Assembly: GCA_003952965.2 (NCBI GenBank)
Contig: CM025850.1
Coordinates: 11,165,555-11,229,554, forward strand
Length of the DNA stretch: 64,000 bases
Source of the DNA: Morella rubra
Taxonomy: Eukaryota > Streptophyta > Magnoliopsida > Fagales > Myricaceae
Reading direction: 5' to 3'
The translations under genes were made by a program, and so were the position numbers. Below, piece by piece: positions 1 through 13,300 of the stretch (the first letter of the stretch is position 1; the number at the start of each line of letters is the position of its first letter). Under the pieces are notes generated by a model, which saw only the letters and a program-made list of their open reading frames with translations, ran no database searches and was not told the DNA's origin.

Positions 1-265
1 TTTGTTTCTATGTATCAGGTCATCAGCATTCATTTAATTTGCAGGTCTTATTCATTACATTCAGTTTTGTTCTGTAATGCGTTTAATTTATGGTGTTTAA
101 TGGGCTTCTATAAGATTTTTCTTTATTCTCTGCATATGTAGTGAACATCTTCCCGATTTATCCTCTCTAGTATCCTTCTTAGTCACTGTGTCATTAAGTC
201 TTTCAGGTTGATCAGTCTGTCACCTGTTGCTTTTTTTTTTTTTTTTTGTCTGTTCTTGGATTCAG

Positions 266-1769
266 GATTTATGTTATTGGTGAGAGTCATAGCTGCAACA
301 TTCTGTGTGACAATAGCAGCATCATTGGCTGCAAGGCAGGGATCAACCCCGATGGCTGCATTTCAAGTTTGCCTCCAGATTTGGCTGGCAACCTCTTTGC
401 TGGCTGATGGGTTGGCTGTTGCTGGACAAGTAAGTTACATATTGTTCAATCAAATGCAAGCATGCAACTACCCTCATCACCTACCTTCATCTGTCTAAAA
501 AGGCCTGTGCTGGACTTGCTGAGGGACAGAAACTTGTATGTGACAAATTAATAGACAACACATAAACTCCATTCCATAAATTATTTCCTTTAAAAAAAAA
601 AAATCTGTTTTAGCACAGTTTTATGTTCTTACAAGTTGAACTGTCCCTTGAACATGTATTTCGGTGTGTCTTTACCAGCTTTGTGGCAACTTCATTGCTT
701 ATCATCTTGTACTGTTTCAACAATCCAGAAGCATGTTCTGTGAAGAATTATCTCCAAGGCAGTATGCCGTAGTGACAACTATTTTCAGGCAATTCTTGCA
801 GGTGCATTTGCAAAGAAGGATTATGAAAAGGCCAAAACTGCTGCTTCTCGTGTATTGCAGGTCTGCTGAACTTTAAGTCAAGTATATTTTACTCCGATAT
901 TCATATTCTCAATTGCTTATGGTTCTATAATGCAGATGGCCTTGGTTCTGGGGCTATTACTCTCAGTCATCCTTGTGGTTGTATTACAATTTGCTTCCAG
1001 ATTATTTACAGCGGATATCAATGTTCTGCAACTTATAGGGCTAAGCATCCCGGTATGCTCTCTCCCTTCATGCCATACTGAGTGTTCTTTTCCAGTTCAC
1101 ATTATTCACAATCATTATAGGTGTGACTATTTTGTTTGCTCTTGACTAGTTTGTTGCCGCGTCTCAACCAATCAATGCTTTAGCTTTTGTTTTTGATGGA
1201 ATCAACTATGGAGCTTCAGATTTTGCATATGCTGCTTACTCGATGGCAAGTCTGCCAAACCCTTGGTTGCTTCCTTCGATTTGTTTCCCTTTGTCTTTTT
1301 CCTATTAAGCTTAGTTTGGTTTTCTAGGAAAAGAAGAAATAGAACACCAGCGAACATCCCACCAGTGGAAATATTCCAACCTTGGTGCTTTTTTCTATAA
1401 TTAACAGAGTAATTTATGGTCCTCTCTCATAATATAGCTTCTGCTTCCTCTCCTGTCCCCAGGTTCTGGTGGCACTAGTGAGCATAGCGTGCTTATTTGT
1501 ACTATCCTCGAGTCAGGGCTTTATTGGTATCTGGGTTGCTTTGACTATCTACATGAGTTTGCGCGCAGTGGCTGGCTTTTGGAGGTAAACCCTGTTTTTG
1601 TTTCAGAGCGAGTGGCTATCATATCCTTCATTTTTCTCTCTCTCTCAGCTTTCGTCTTCTTATTGAACTTCCGGTTATAACAGGAGAATTCACGTTACTT
1701 TAACCTTCACTCTTGTACGTGCGCAGGATAGGGACTAGAACGGGACCTTGGAGATTTCTCAGGCACTAG
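266..1769 (+). CDS. MATE (DTX42/FRD3-like) citrate-type transporter, 3' half (exons 8-13)
   Basis: This is the C-terminal 204 residues (308-511) of a multidrug-and-toxin-extrusion family carrier; exons 1-7 would lie left of the window. Exons read as 266-429, 789-860, 936-1052, 1150-1245, 1463-1584 and 1727-1769, ending in TAG. All joints keep frame. The intron after 1245 begins GC (GCAAGT) instead of GT, because the only nearby GT would break the frame. The peptide contains the family's late transmembrane helices and a basic C-terminus ending PWRFLRH. The partner in the right arm (36347-42265) is complete and the exons agree, so function is discussed there. Whether this copy is whole outside the window, or is an assembly echo, cannot be told here. 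Confidence 0.88.
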
Positions 1770-4700
1770 CCAGTGCCTGAACATGTTTGTACATGTATTT
1801 TTTTGTTTCCCCCTCTATCCAAATCTTGTAAGGTCGGCAGGAAAAGATCAAATTGCTGGGGAATGGCACATGTGTCAGCACCCCACCTCCCTTTCACCCT
1901 TGGGCGTCAAACTCGTACCTTGACGGACTATTTGTCTTTGTAGTTCACATTTTAGCAAAAGCCAATGACCATATCAGAGTTCACCGTACAGCATGAATCT
2001 GGGCACATTTTAGCACCATTTTCACCTTCTTGAACACCATCTTCTTTACCAAGAAAAAAAAGAGAACACCATCTTCTTTTTCCCTTTTGATTCTTCTCCT
2101 TGCTATACTTACCAGATACACGAAATCAGTCCGTGCTCACAAGATGCATCTTTTGAGATTGCTTTGATAGTTTGAGGGCTCAAAGTGATTTTTCTCTCCT
2201 TTTTTTTTTTCTGATTTTTCCCTTTAATATAATAAGTTGTTTACGTTTAGGTAGATTGTTTGTGCTGCTAGGAGTTGAGATCCTTCAAACAGAGTTGTCA
2301 AGGTTTTGTAAACCATGAATTCAAGTAATCAAGCCCTCCTTTCGGGACAAACTAAAGAAATAATTGCACGAGTATTTATATTTTACACCATTAAATTCAA
2401 GACTTTTAAAGGTTTCTTCAAATGTTTTTATTAAGCTATCAACTCCCTCGTATTACATCCTCAAAACAAACAAATTCGTAATATGGATGTGTGTGTTCTC
2501 ACCTAGAGCCAGTTGACCTAATAGATTTTGCAACCAAAATGACGAGATTTTCCTACGTTATCTTTTTACTCTCCTCATGCTTCTCTCTTCTCATTCTTAG
2601 AGAAGATAATCCTTATTTATTTCTATTTATTTTCGTATATTAAGAAATATTTTCCATTTAGATATTTGTCAATTCCTGTATATGTCGAAAAATTGTAAGT
2701 TTTTAATAGTTTATGGCAGAAAAAATATGCATGCTTCCTTTTTCTTCGTTTTCTTGGTAGTTTGTCTCTCCAGAATTTCTGCATTTGAGGCCCATGGTCG
2801 GCTACACAGCCACAGGCGTGTTCTTACACCCAAAAAAAACATCCAATTGACCATTCAGCAAATTTCTTTTTTGTATTGTCCCCGGACAGAGTTACTGAAT
2901 TGCCCAAACCAGTTCTGGACCTTCTATAAATGGATCTGTCCTTGTTTGGTGTCCAGGTTTTTAACGACCTCCCATAATCATTCATGTATTTCCGGGAGAG
3001 AATGTGGGCCAGGATGTTCATTCTTCTATGGCCTTATTACAGCAAATAAATTCCATGCAATTCCGGGATCAATGCAAGAAATTCCTAATGACCACAAAGT
3101 ACGAACAAAGGCTTGGAAAGCTCCCACGTAAAATGTGTAACCAAGACAGCAAGATCCCTCAAAATGCTCCGAAAGGGAGAAAAAATTCCCACAAAGTGCC
3201 AAACAGCGACCTAAAATTTGCATGAGTTTGAGCTCCCCACTTCAACACAGCTACCAAAGCAAATTTACATCCCAATATAACCTAACCCTAGCAAGTAAGT
3301 AGAAAAGGCATTTTCCATACTCTTGAGTGCTCTGCCTTTGCTTGGCCAAGATGGGAAGGCAGATGGTTTGAAGGACGTTTTGAATTTGCCCAATTTTGCA
3401 AAGCTTCTTTTTCTGCACGACTCTATTATCTGGCAAGTTCGGGTGAGTTTTAGAGATACTCATCACCCATATCGTCATATGATATGATATAAATCTAAAT
3501 TACTAGAGGAATTATCCTGCTAGCCTAGACCTATTCTGCAAGAGTAATCCCTCTAGGCGTACATGATCGACATCACAATTCTGTGTACAGTTAGTTTAAA
3601 ACTTATTTAATAATAAGAATATCAATCTCACGTTCACGTAACTTAAATTTACTACGTCAAACATATAAAGGGCAAACCTCCCAACCATTAGCTTAGCGGC
3701 ACAAGGGACAAATATGATAAGATATAGCTGATGTGGAAATTTTGACATTCATTGCCACTCTCGCACGAGCAATAACACACCGACATTGATAAGTATGTAT
3801 TTGCGAAAAGTTCCCCCCACTAAAACAATAAATGTATCCGCATGGTTGATGATGGTTGGCGCACCAAGGACGCGTGGCGGAGCCGTTTGTGATATGTGAC
3901 TTGATAACAGAATTGTCATGCCTCATTTAGAATATATATTTTTTAAAATTCAATAAATTAACAAACAATAAAGAAAAAGTGGGAGATTCCCTTTTTCGTT
4001 TAAGAAAAAGAGACAAATCATCTTTCTTTTCTGAATTTGGAGTAAGTGGAGGAAAAAGTCGAAAGAACAAAATAGGTACTTGTAGTCCTACAGATGGAAA
4101 GAATGGTATGGGTGAAGTATTGCTGGTGGTGACTAATTTTCTTTTTTTTCCACGATCCCTTTAAGATAAAAGAAGAATATCACCCAAAAAGAGAATTTTT
4201 ACCCAACTTTTCTTTCTTGCTGATAACTTGTCCTGTTTAGGGTCCAACTCAATCCTCTTCATCAACCGAGAGAAGCATAAAATGACGCCAATCCACAACT
4301 CAGCATGCAGTAGGACTTTTGTTTTTTTTAATGAATTTATCTTTTGCTGGACGCCTCCTTATCTTGCTCCTCAAAGGTTCTTTTCAAGGATTAGGTTATT
4401 GACGGGTGGAAACAGAAGGGGGGAAATTCGCTCTCAACCTAGTCACCGAAAGGTGAGGGAGGAATAGGAACTTCAAATCTTTTAACTCCACTTTCCTTTT
4501 TTTCTGATGCATTTTGTTATTTTCCTTCAGTGCTTTTAGTGTAAAGAAGAGAAAAAACGTCAGCAAGGAGAGAAATCGCCGAACTTTTCTTCCCCATTTC
4601 TTCCATGCTTTCCTGTTTATTAATAGACGAAAAGACGAAGAAAAGGCAAGCATGTCATCACTTTTCATATGATATTTCAACAGAGCATTTAATGAAAAGC

Positions 4701-6776
4701 ACCCATCAACATCGTCGCACCAAGGAATTCCACCACTCAGTGTCGTCTTTCCCACCACGTTTCTCATTTAACGCACCTTTTTGCCTTCTCTGCGCCTATC
4801 GTCCCTGGCCCCAATTTTTTTTTTTTTTTTTTAAATTATAATTTTTCCTCAACTTGTGATTCGATTTTTAAATACTCCATAAACTTTTTCATTGTAATTT
4901 AATCAATCGATGGACTAGAGTCATTATGTTGAACAATTTTCTATCCCACGTAACCAACACATGTCCTTCTCTTTATGTGAAAAGATAATTTTACCCTCGT
5001 TTGAGTCTTTTGATCTTCTACAATGCTTCTAGCAATTTGTAGAGCTAAAAAATAATATGCAGTTAGCTGATTTTTTTTTTAAAAAAAAAAAGATGACTCA
5101 CTTAAAATCAAGTTGGTCAAATTTGTCTTTTCAAATAAGGAGAAAGTCATGTATCGTTTATGTAGAATGTAAATCGTTCAATATAAGAACTTCAATAGGT
5201 TTGGGATGAAATCACAACAATAAGTATAATTTGTGGGAGTGAGTTACAACGAGTTAAAATTTATGGAATATTTAAGAAACTAGTGATAGTTTTGAGGAGA
5301 AAAAATTTATAATTAACCCTTTTTTTTTCTTCTTCTCTTGCTTTTTTAAGGTGCAATTAGAAAGAAAGCCCATGACTAATCTAATTTTTACTTGAAATTA
5401 CCTAAACCCTCAATAATCACCAATATATTATATATACATAAATTGGTCATGCTGAAAATCATGAGGTCTATATAATCTCTCTATCTCATATAAACTACTT
5501 ATTTTGAGGTGACCTCAAAAAATTGATAGAATCTATGATGTTTTAAACTTGATCTCTATAATCTCTGTCCTATATAAACTATTTGTTTTGAATTGACATC
5601 AAAAAATTGATAGAATCTATGATATTTTGAACTTAAACCTTAAAAAAAATATAGCACTAAAATTCAAATATTGACCACTGAGCCAAAAATGTAAATACGT
5701 TCTTATGAAATTCTTACATATAATATATATAATTATCTTATAGTTTCCAAAAACACCATCCTTTTACTGTTCTCTTCCTTCCACCACCTCAAATTGGTGC
5801 GCGTTAATGTCTTGCATCGACTTGACGCCTCACACGAAGAATAATACCTTAATATTATCCCAAAAAATTATTTTATCTTTGTTTTTCGTTCTTTTATCTT
5901 TTCGGGGCACGAAATGTTACATCTTCAAAGTAAGATCTACAATTCTAGGCATATAAAAAGCTAAACCTAAGGATCTGATCTAGTATTTACAGATAACATC
6001 CACACTACTGGCATCTTCCCCCATCCACCATTCCACATCCACATTCCACACGATTCCCGACGCCCACTACTGGGATTTGGAATCCACCACAGCGTGAGGT
6101 CCCAGGCCATCCTGAAAGTCCACTTCCAATGATAACCCAAATATAAAGGAGAGGGGAGAAGGCAAAAGTAGCAACTCCGAAACAACGAAAGAGAGACTAC
6201 AATAATAGCAGTAAGCATTAATTGAATGTCACATCATTATATAATCATACTTCTCAGTTCGCCTATCTGATCCCACTTAACGGAACCCACATTATTGTTC
6301 TCACATACATCAGAAACATCCTCCTCATTTACCCCAAAAATTTGGACCAGACACAAACTTTATACTCTACAGAAGATGATCAGGAGCCTCTTACATTCTC
6401 CTAGCGGTAACAATCAACAAAAGGAAAAGGATGGAACATAGGATCTGAGTTTCATTCTAATGGAAATTGAGGGAAAAATTGACAGTAACATAAAACTAAG
6501 TTTTGCGAATATTGGAAGCCAAAAAACACCAAGACTGGGTTCATTTTTCTGAATATAACCCAGAGGGTTTCTCGCCCTATCTAACATCTGTTGTAACTAA
6601 TGGTGAAATGAATCTTCTTTTCTTTTTCAAACAAATTTCTCCCTGCTTTCTTCCTCTGTAACCGTTACCTTCTTACCTTCTTCACAACACTCACCCCAAC
6701 AAAATTGGGAAAAGGCAAATGTTATTTACCAAAACCTTTCTGTTGTTAACTACCTCAGGGCTCAGCTAAACTGATT
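1770..6776. other. Intergenic region between convergent MATE and C3H genes (left arm)
   Basis: No ORF here resembles a protein I recognise; the longest (123 codons, near 4396-4767) has low-complexity composition. The first few hundred bases should be MATE 3' UTR, and the stretch just above 6776 should be 3' UTR of the minus-strand C3H gene. It also holds the 86-bp tandem repeat at 5471-5642 and the patch near 4810-5070 where the two arms differ most clearly. Confidence 0.7.
5471..5642. repeat. Two-copy imperfect tandem repeat, 86-bp unit (left arm)
   Basis: Two adjacent copies begin with TATAATCTCT at 5471 and 5557. They share a central block reading AAAAATTGATAGAATCTATG. The copies differ at roughly one base in seven, so this duplication is much older than the palindrome, which carries it in both arms. 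Confidence 0.8.
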
Positions 6777-8978
6777 TCAATTTTGCTGAGCCACAAGATG
6801 ATCAAGCTGCATTTGTTCGAGCCATGCTCCCAAGACAGCATGATCAACTGATTCGATTTGAGAGTTGATATTCAAACTGTCGCTGGAAGATCCAGTGACA
6901 GCAACACTTGTCTCCGGTGTTTCTAGCTTCTCTTTGACATCAGTAGGAGATTCTTTGACAAGTGACTGAACCCAAGATAGATCCGGCTCCTCCTCATTGT
7001 TCCCAAGCTCAAAGGAAGATGACCTGCGGAGCTTACCTAGTTCATCTGTACTAACAGCCCAATCTGGCTTCCCATTTGAGGATCCCCATTTTGACCAAGA
7101 ATTTACGGGGGACCCAACAATAGAAGCAGAGTTGGAGCCAAGTTCCCGTGAGCTGAAGCTGCGAAATTGTTGCTGCTTCTCACGTTGAGCTAACATGGAC
7201 AGCCGAGAGCTCATTGGAGAGATAGGTTCCACATTTCGAGGAGACATCCTCCCCGAGGATGGGACACCAAAAGAGGCCTGCAATAAAGGATGATCAACAT
7301 TTTTTGGAGAAAAGTTTGTATTGATAGGTGACAACATGCTCTGCTGCTGCTGCTGAAATTGATTGAGAACTGCTGATTTATGGGTTGGGGAGAAAACAGC
7401 CGAACCCAATGCCTGGTCTGCATACCGAGGTGAAGAGCTCTCAGCAGAGAATAGATCATCAAGATTTGAAGGCGATATGGTTTTAAACCGACCGGAACGA
7501 TTCAAAGGATTAGAGCTCAAAGCTGGTTGAGAGAGGCAAGATAATTCGTTCAAGAGATGCTGTTGCTGCAAGTCAAAATCCGGCAACATATCAAAGTCAT
7601 CTGCTGGAATGTCTCTGGCATTAAGGGAAGATCTCAAGCGACTGGACTGAAAATTGCTTCCTGGGAGATGCAAGGCTGGGACATTTGGTTGGGGCCAAGC
7701 AGACTGTGACATGCCATTAGCAGATGGTGACATGGGTGGAGTGAATGGTGAAGGAGACATAACAGATACCGATGAAGGGGAGCCAGGCAGGAGGCTCATG
7801 GCAGCAGCAAAATCCATGGCAGTGGCACCAGAAGTGCTTGAGCGAGGGGAGGGAACTGCAGAACCAGTAGAGACATATAGGGGCCTGAGTTCGTCTGCAG
7901 TGTGGGCAAAAAAGCAGACTCTCCTTGCACAATTGGTACCGTCCTTGCAAAGGCGGGTTCGATATTGAGCTGGGTGCAGCCAGCACTCAAAAACCCCGTG
8001 AGCATATTCACACATATCCCCACGCCTACAAGCCCCCTTCCGAAAATCAGGACAAGGGACACAGCTGTAATGGAACTTCCTCGGATCCCTCCTTCGGGCA
8101 TTTTCCCCTGGGTGAACAAACGGGCACTCAGTCCAATCATGAGAGTAGGCGCGTGAACAAGGCCGCACCTTGAAGGAGTACATCCGGAATTCATCAGTTG
8201 AATAGATGCTGTTCTTGATATCTGGGAGAGATGGGTCAACAGGGTATTCTTTCTTCTCTGATGCAGAGAAAACAGGGAACTCACTAAACTTAATTTTTGT
8301 TGGTGAAGATATAAAATCTGAAGCAGATGGGGACCCATTCTCTGGAGAATATGAAAGAGGTGGAGAATTCGTTCTCAAAGTGCCAGTCAAGACTGTCAGA
8401 TTGCGTTCAACATCAGAGCTGTTAGTTTTAAGGAGTTCTTCAAGAGTCGATTTGACATCTTGGAGCTTCGGAGGAACAACAATAACATCAATTGGACAGT
8501 GACCATTAGCATCTACCACATTTGGATCAGCTCCAGATGCCAAAAGAAGTTTCACGGCATCAACAGCATTTACAGCCCCACCTGAGGCAGCACAATGAAG
8601 TGCAGTGCTTTTATCAAATCCACAGGGTTGATTAATATCAGCATACGATGAAGAAAGGATCAGCTTCATGACATCAATGCTGCCATACGTAGCAGCAACC
8701 ATCAGAGGTGTTCTATGCTCATTAACCATCTGCTTTGAACCCTTCTTACGACCATACCACAGACCAATCTCATCAATACCAGAAGGGTCACGGTCAATCG
8801 ACCTTCTGAAGCCCTCAATGTCATTATTAGCAGAAAGTTCAAGCAAACTAGCAAAAGTATCTTCCGTTTCAACAGTCAAGTGGTTCATGGCTATATTGGA
8901 GAGAACAATTTCGTCAATGGATATCAAAGCTGTTGAAGGGGACAAACTGTGTTTTAACCTCCTTAATCCACAGCACAT
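6777..8978 (-). CDS. Ankyrin-repeat plus tandem CCCH zinc-finger protein, C3H30/OXS2-like (left copy)
   Basis: The 733-residue protein matches the plant arginine-rich tandem zinc-finger family (Arabidopsis C3H30/OXS2 and C3H56). These proteins shuttle between cytoplasm and nucleus in stress and hormone responses and bind RNA or DNA. Visible parts: the N-terminal block [18 protein letters not shown]; ankyrin repeats at about 88-165; the CCCH region at about 274-359, including [17 protein letters not shown] and [11 protein letters not shown]; a Ser/Pro/Gln-rich tail with QQQQQ; and the C-terminal blocks SWVQSLVKE and [11 protein letters not shown]. The open frame runs 54 codons further upstream, but an acceptor AG just before codon 52 of that extension and family usage favour the MCCGLRRL start. 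An intron of about 1 kb (8998-10041) splits the 5' UTR. The protein equals the right-arm copy. Confidence 0.95.
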   Translation of the reverse strand: MCCGLRRLKHSLSPSTALISIDEIVLSNIAMNHLTVETEDTFASLLELSANNDIEGFRRSIDRDPSGIDEIGLWYGRKKGSKQMVNEHRTPLMVAATYGSIDVMKLILSSSYADINQPCGFDKSTALHCAASGGAVNAVDAVKLLLASGADPNVVDANGHCPIDVIVVPPKLQDVKSTLEELLKTNSSDVERNLTVLTGTLRTNSPPLSYSPENGSPSASDFISSPTKIKFSEFPVFSASEKKEYPVDPSLPDIKNSIYSTDEFRMYSFKVRPCSRAYSHDWTECPFVHPGENARRRDPRKFHYSCVPCPDFRKGACRRGDMCEYAHGVFECWLHPAQYRTRLCKDGTNCARRVCFFAHTADELRPLYVSTGSAVPSPRSSTSGATAMDFAAAMSLLPGSPSSVSVMSPSPFTPPMSPSANGMSQSAWPQPNVPALHLPGSNFQSSRLRSSLNARDIPADDFDMLPDFDLQQQHLLNELSCLSQPALSSNPLNRSGRFKTISPSNLDDLFSAESSSPRYADQALGSAVFSPTHKSAVLNQFQQQQQSMLSPINTNFSPKNVDHPLLQASFGVPSSGRMSPRNVEPISPMSSRLSMLAQREKQQQFRSFSSRELGSNSASIVGSPVNSWSKWGSSNGKPDWAVSTDELGKLRRSSSFELGNNEEEPDLSWVQSLVKESPTDVKEKLETPETSVAVTGSSSDSLNINSQIESVDHAVLGAWLEQMQLDHLVAQQN

Positions 8979-10300
8979 AGTTTCATGTGCTGGACGTCTG
9001 AACCAAAAATTACCAAGTGTAAGGATCAAGACACAGTAAGCATTGGTCAAATCACATGCGCCTAAATCATAATATCTAATATAAATATTCCCACATAAAC
9101 CTCCCAGCACAAACAAATTGAAAATTTTATTTGAAAACAATGGGATTCAAAAAGCTGATTCAGAATCACAACGAATAAACAACAAAAATGTTGGACCTGT
9201 AGCAGTTTAACGAGGCGCAGGAGAAAAACGAGTGGAAAATTATTTTCAAGTGTGAAAACTAGTTCAGCTCGTAACTCACAACCGGTGTTCGACAATGATG
9301 CATTTCAATTGAAATGAATCAATGAAATTTTAGATGTTTTTAGCATCAAATAGCTAATCTCCGGTTTTTTTTTTCTCATGAATTCAAAAGATAGAGAATC
9401 AACATCAATACTTGGGTTATTCCTTGTTTAAAACCCAATACTTAGAACGCTGTTTCGCTTCACCACGCTAAAGCAACCAAAAACAACGTAGAACCTAATG
9501 AATATTTCGTGCTTCTATCATCACCCCATTCTCTACGCACCAAGCAGAGGTAAAATAAATTCAAAAGACCCCATTTTGTCATTTTGAGGTTAAAAAAACG
9601 ATTACACAGTGAGAATCAAACAAATAATCAGAGAATAATCTTCTATCAAGTCATCCAGTACTCATTATCCCTAACAAAATAACAATCAACAAAAAAGAAA
9701 CATTTAGAAACCGAAAGATGGGGGAGAAGCTAATGAAAAGTACGAAAGAAACAACGATCACAGTCATAGCAGCCAATATAGACATATAGATATCCAACAG
9801 CCGTAGCACGGATCAGACACACAAAATGCAAATCTTTAGGTAAAGATTGTAAAAATCACCAAAATAAAACAAGGGAACTACTCGTTAAGAGTATCTTCCA
9901 CCGTGTGGTTGGACACTTTTCCTTACAGCAAGGATCCACACTCGGACAGAGAGAGTTTGAGAGAGATCAAGTACAAGAACACCAAGCCCAAGTCCAAAAG
10001 CAATCCCAGAGTGGAGAGATTCTGGTCAGAGCGATTCTTACCAGATTTTTCGTTCCAGCTAAGCAAGTGAAACAAGCGCCATTCACTTGAGTTGAGAAGC
10101 AGATCTAAGAGTCCAAGAAAATCTGCGGGAAACTTTATCTCATCAAGGAAGTTGTGAGGAAAAGCTTGGGAGGGACAGACAGAGCTACTTGTTCTTGTTC
10201 TTCCATCTCCAATTCCAATGTTCTGCTTTTCTCATGGAGAAAAATTAACTAATTAAACTACTTAAAAAGGCGAAATTGAATTCTTTCCTATATATTTTGG
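8979..10300 (-). promoter_or_regulatory. 5' leader of the left C3H gene: UTR intron, three uORFs, TATA box
   Basis: Reading on the minus strand, a TATATAGG box lies at 10294-10287. Three short uORFs follow at 10235-10185 (16 codons), 10206-10135 (23 codons) and 10082-10059 (7 codons). A GT donor at 10041 and an AG acceptor at 8998 bound a long intron, and the start codon ends the leader at 8978. The transcription start is inferred from the TATA box only. Confidence 0.55.
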
Positions 10301-13300
10301 GTTCTGATACAATCGCCTATCCCGTAGGAGAAAATGAAAATGAAAATTCGAAAAATCGAAAGGAAAAAAAGAAAGAAAGGGCAAACTCCACAGTGCCCGG
10401 GTTTTCAATATTATCCTACTATAGAAGCCTTCAGCCTTTCCAGCATTCAATAATATCGTGCCACGTTGTTAGATGAGGACAGATAGGTCATTCAGACATA
10501 ACTTTGTGGATAGACGCGCAATTATACGCTGATGTGGCAGAATATCAGTGGAAAATTTGTGCTGGAGTAGTAGGAAGGGACTAGACGAACAGGACGCTCT
10601 TGCAACAGGACCCAGTCTTCGGGTCAAATTCTCTGGAAATTCAACCCAAATTCGCTGTAATGAAAGTTAAAAATTTTTTAAAGGTGGAAATCCGGTGAGT
10701 CGTATAAACTGACTGCGAATGAATAACCGACACGTTGACGGAGCTCGCTGTGCTCCTTAGCAGGTGAAATTAATTTACTCGGTCCCGGACACACTACCGA
10801 AGTTTGTGGAGACCGGATTGGAAGGTGAAAAGGTACGAAGAGTAACTGGTTAGGTGAGTACGGGGGTCAAGGTGACCGGACGAGCCGGTGAGTGAGCGCT
10901 CGTGCGCGAAGTGGATTAAACTGGATTGAATCGAGGTGCTGGCGTCCGCCAATCACAGACGCTGGTTTTATATGTACGGGAGCGGACTTGAGGCATAATT
11001 CGATTCTGGTTAATTGTGGCGTCAAATCACGAGGAGTGAGGGGAGGGAAAAAGCATGGAGCACCAACGCCATAAAAAACTGTGAAATAAATTATTTTTTA
11101 AAATTCAGATTTAAGTACTCGGAAAGAAAAAACCTTTGCAGCCGCCCCAGTTGACCGAAATACTACTGAAAGAAAATAAATTGTATTCAAATCTGAAAGT
11201 ATTGTGTGTTTCTGCTCGGACAGGAAACATGAGTCTGAGCGACGATGATAACACTCTCTGACGTGGGTTTGCCGTTATGGATAAGATGCTGAGTGAGGGC
11301 CAATTTTTATTTTTTTCTGGGCCTGAGTACGGGGCCGTTGGATGTGAAGACAATGGGCCAATTTTAATGTTTTTCAACTCCTTGTATTAATTTTGAGTAT
11401 CTAATTAACTCTTAAATTTGGTAGCTTGAACTGGTGCATGGGCTCGATGGTTTGGGGGCAGGTAATTGACGAACTTATATTCTAATATTTAATACCGTGG
11501 GTCAAATATTTTGGTGTGGATTAGAGTCACTGTTATTTTTAAATTTATCGTATTTAGATATGTGAGCCGAATCGGTATATTTTATTTAAAATGAATTATC
11601 CTGAAAAAAAATATAACTAACAGGATAACTCTGATGGTGAAATATACCTAATTTTAAATTTAATAACTTATATATGATAACGGACAAAATATGATGTGCA
11701 CCTCTTATGACTTATAATGACTAAGCATATATTACATGCAATTTTTTGGTGCAAGTATAACATGCAATTCATTTTGATATGACAACTTCCAAATAATCCA
11801 GTTGGCTCACAGTGAACCTAAAAGCCATAGGATAAAACAAGCACCACTCGTTTTTTTTTTGGGTTCGCATGTGTAGTAGGAAGTCAATTGATAGATTCTG
11901 GATGCACCTCCGTTATGCAATAATTAGTTTTTTCGGCGTACATATACAGCCAGTAATTAGTAGTAAAAGACTACGTCGAAGATATTGGCCCCAAGTGTTG
12001 AAACGCTCCTTTGCCATGCAGCTCACCAGCTTTCAAGAATAATTCAATAAAATTTCACACGACAAGGGAGATATATTACCACCAATTATAAATAGTCACT
12101 TACTCTCGAGTCATTTATAAGTGCATAGTATTTATAAAACACATGTTCAACTTAACATCGTCGGCTGGTGTTTTAAGTATAAATATTTGACGTGGATTTT
12201 AAATTAACAGCCATAGATAAAATTGGCAATTTGAGTAACTTAGAGATACGTAACTGTATACGATTAGTGGTTACATATCTCCGTTAATCACATAAGATTT
12301 ATTTCTACTTTAAGGATACAAAGAATTTCTCAGAAATAGTTTATAATAAAATAAATCAAAAATTAATTCGGAATCCGACCATACTCCAACGAGAAGTGAA
12401 TTAGTTACGCTTTTAAAAAACAAGTGAAATAACTTGTAAATACTCAAAACTGAACATGGAGAAAGCATCCAATACAAAGCCAGCATTAATCTCAATCATA
12501 CAACCAGACACCATAATGTTTAGGCAACTATCAGAAGCCAAACAATTTGCTGAATGCCACGGCTGTGCGAAACAATATATTAATAGAATAGCTTGGGGCC
12601 AAGGGAAAGGCGGTGAGCTTTGTGGTGGAGGCCGATCCCGGATAAATACTCTACAATAAAGCCCGGCCCATTTCAGTACGTTACAGCCAGCTTCTTGTGT
12701 TGGTATAAGATATTGTTCGAGATTATAAATACAACGGTTCGTCGTCGTTTTTTATGCATATTTTTTCAAAATCCAGATACCCAATGTTTATCGGTAAACA
12801 GGCTTTTTGTTTGTTTGTATTGTTTAGCCACACAAAATTTTTTTTTTTTTTTTAGAAACAAATTTTATAAAATTTTCTCAGCCAAACAATAAAATCTAAA
12901 AAATATGATCTGCAAAATTTTTACTTTTTCGAATTTTAAGATCTCAATCAACTCATCCTACCTACATTTTTACAAATCGCAATAAAACTTAATCTTCTGC
13001 CAAATATAAAACACATCACTATCTCATCATATCTATATTTTCTTTCACAAACTTTAATAAAATTCAATAATAAAAAATTCTATCAACTTATTTTATCTTT
13101 ATTTTTTTATAAGCTCCAATAAATTTCAATCTCTTACAAAAAAAAAAAAAAAAAAACTTTCAAAATTTTATCAAATTTTTACAAACCCTTATAAAATCCA
13201 AACTCCAGAAATTTTCTTAATTTCTTGTAAAGATATCAGGTGCAGTTATATCTTCACCTTTGGATGGTCCAGTCGGCCCAGTTCATTACAACCAATATTG

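Noticed and set aside
4396-4767. A 123-codon minus-strand ORF, mirrored at 33354-33725
   Set aside because: Lys/Phe-rich low complexity, no domain, and overlapped by an equally long ORF on the other strand.
7654-8502. Plus-strand ORFs of 82-104 codons inside the left C3H gene, and 29625-30473 in the right one
   Set aside because: They are antisense shadows of the conserved zinc-finger coding sequence.
12750-13230. AT-rich repeat-word stretch considered as another small inverted-terminal element
   Set aside because: I could not pair convincing inverted ends or a target duplication.
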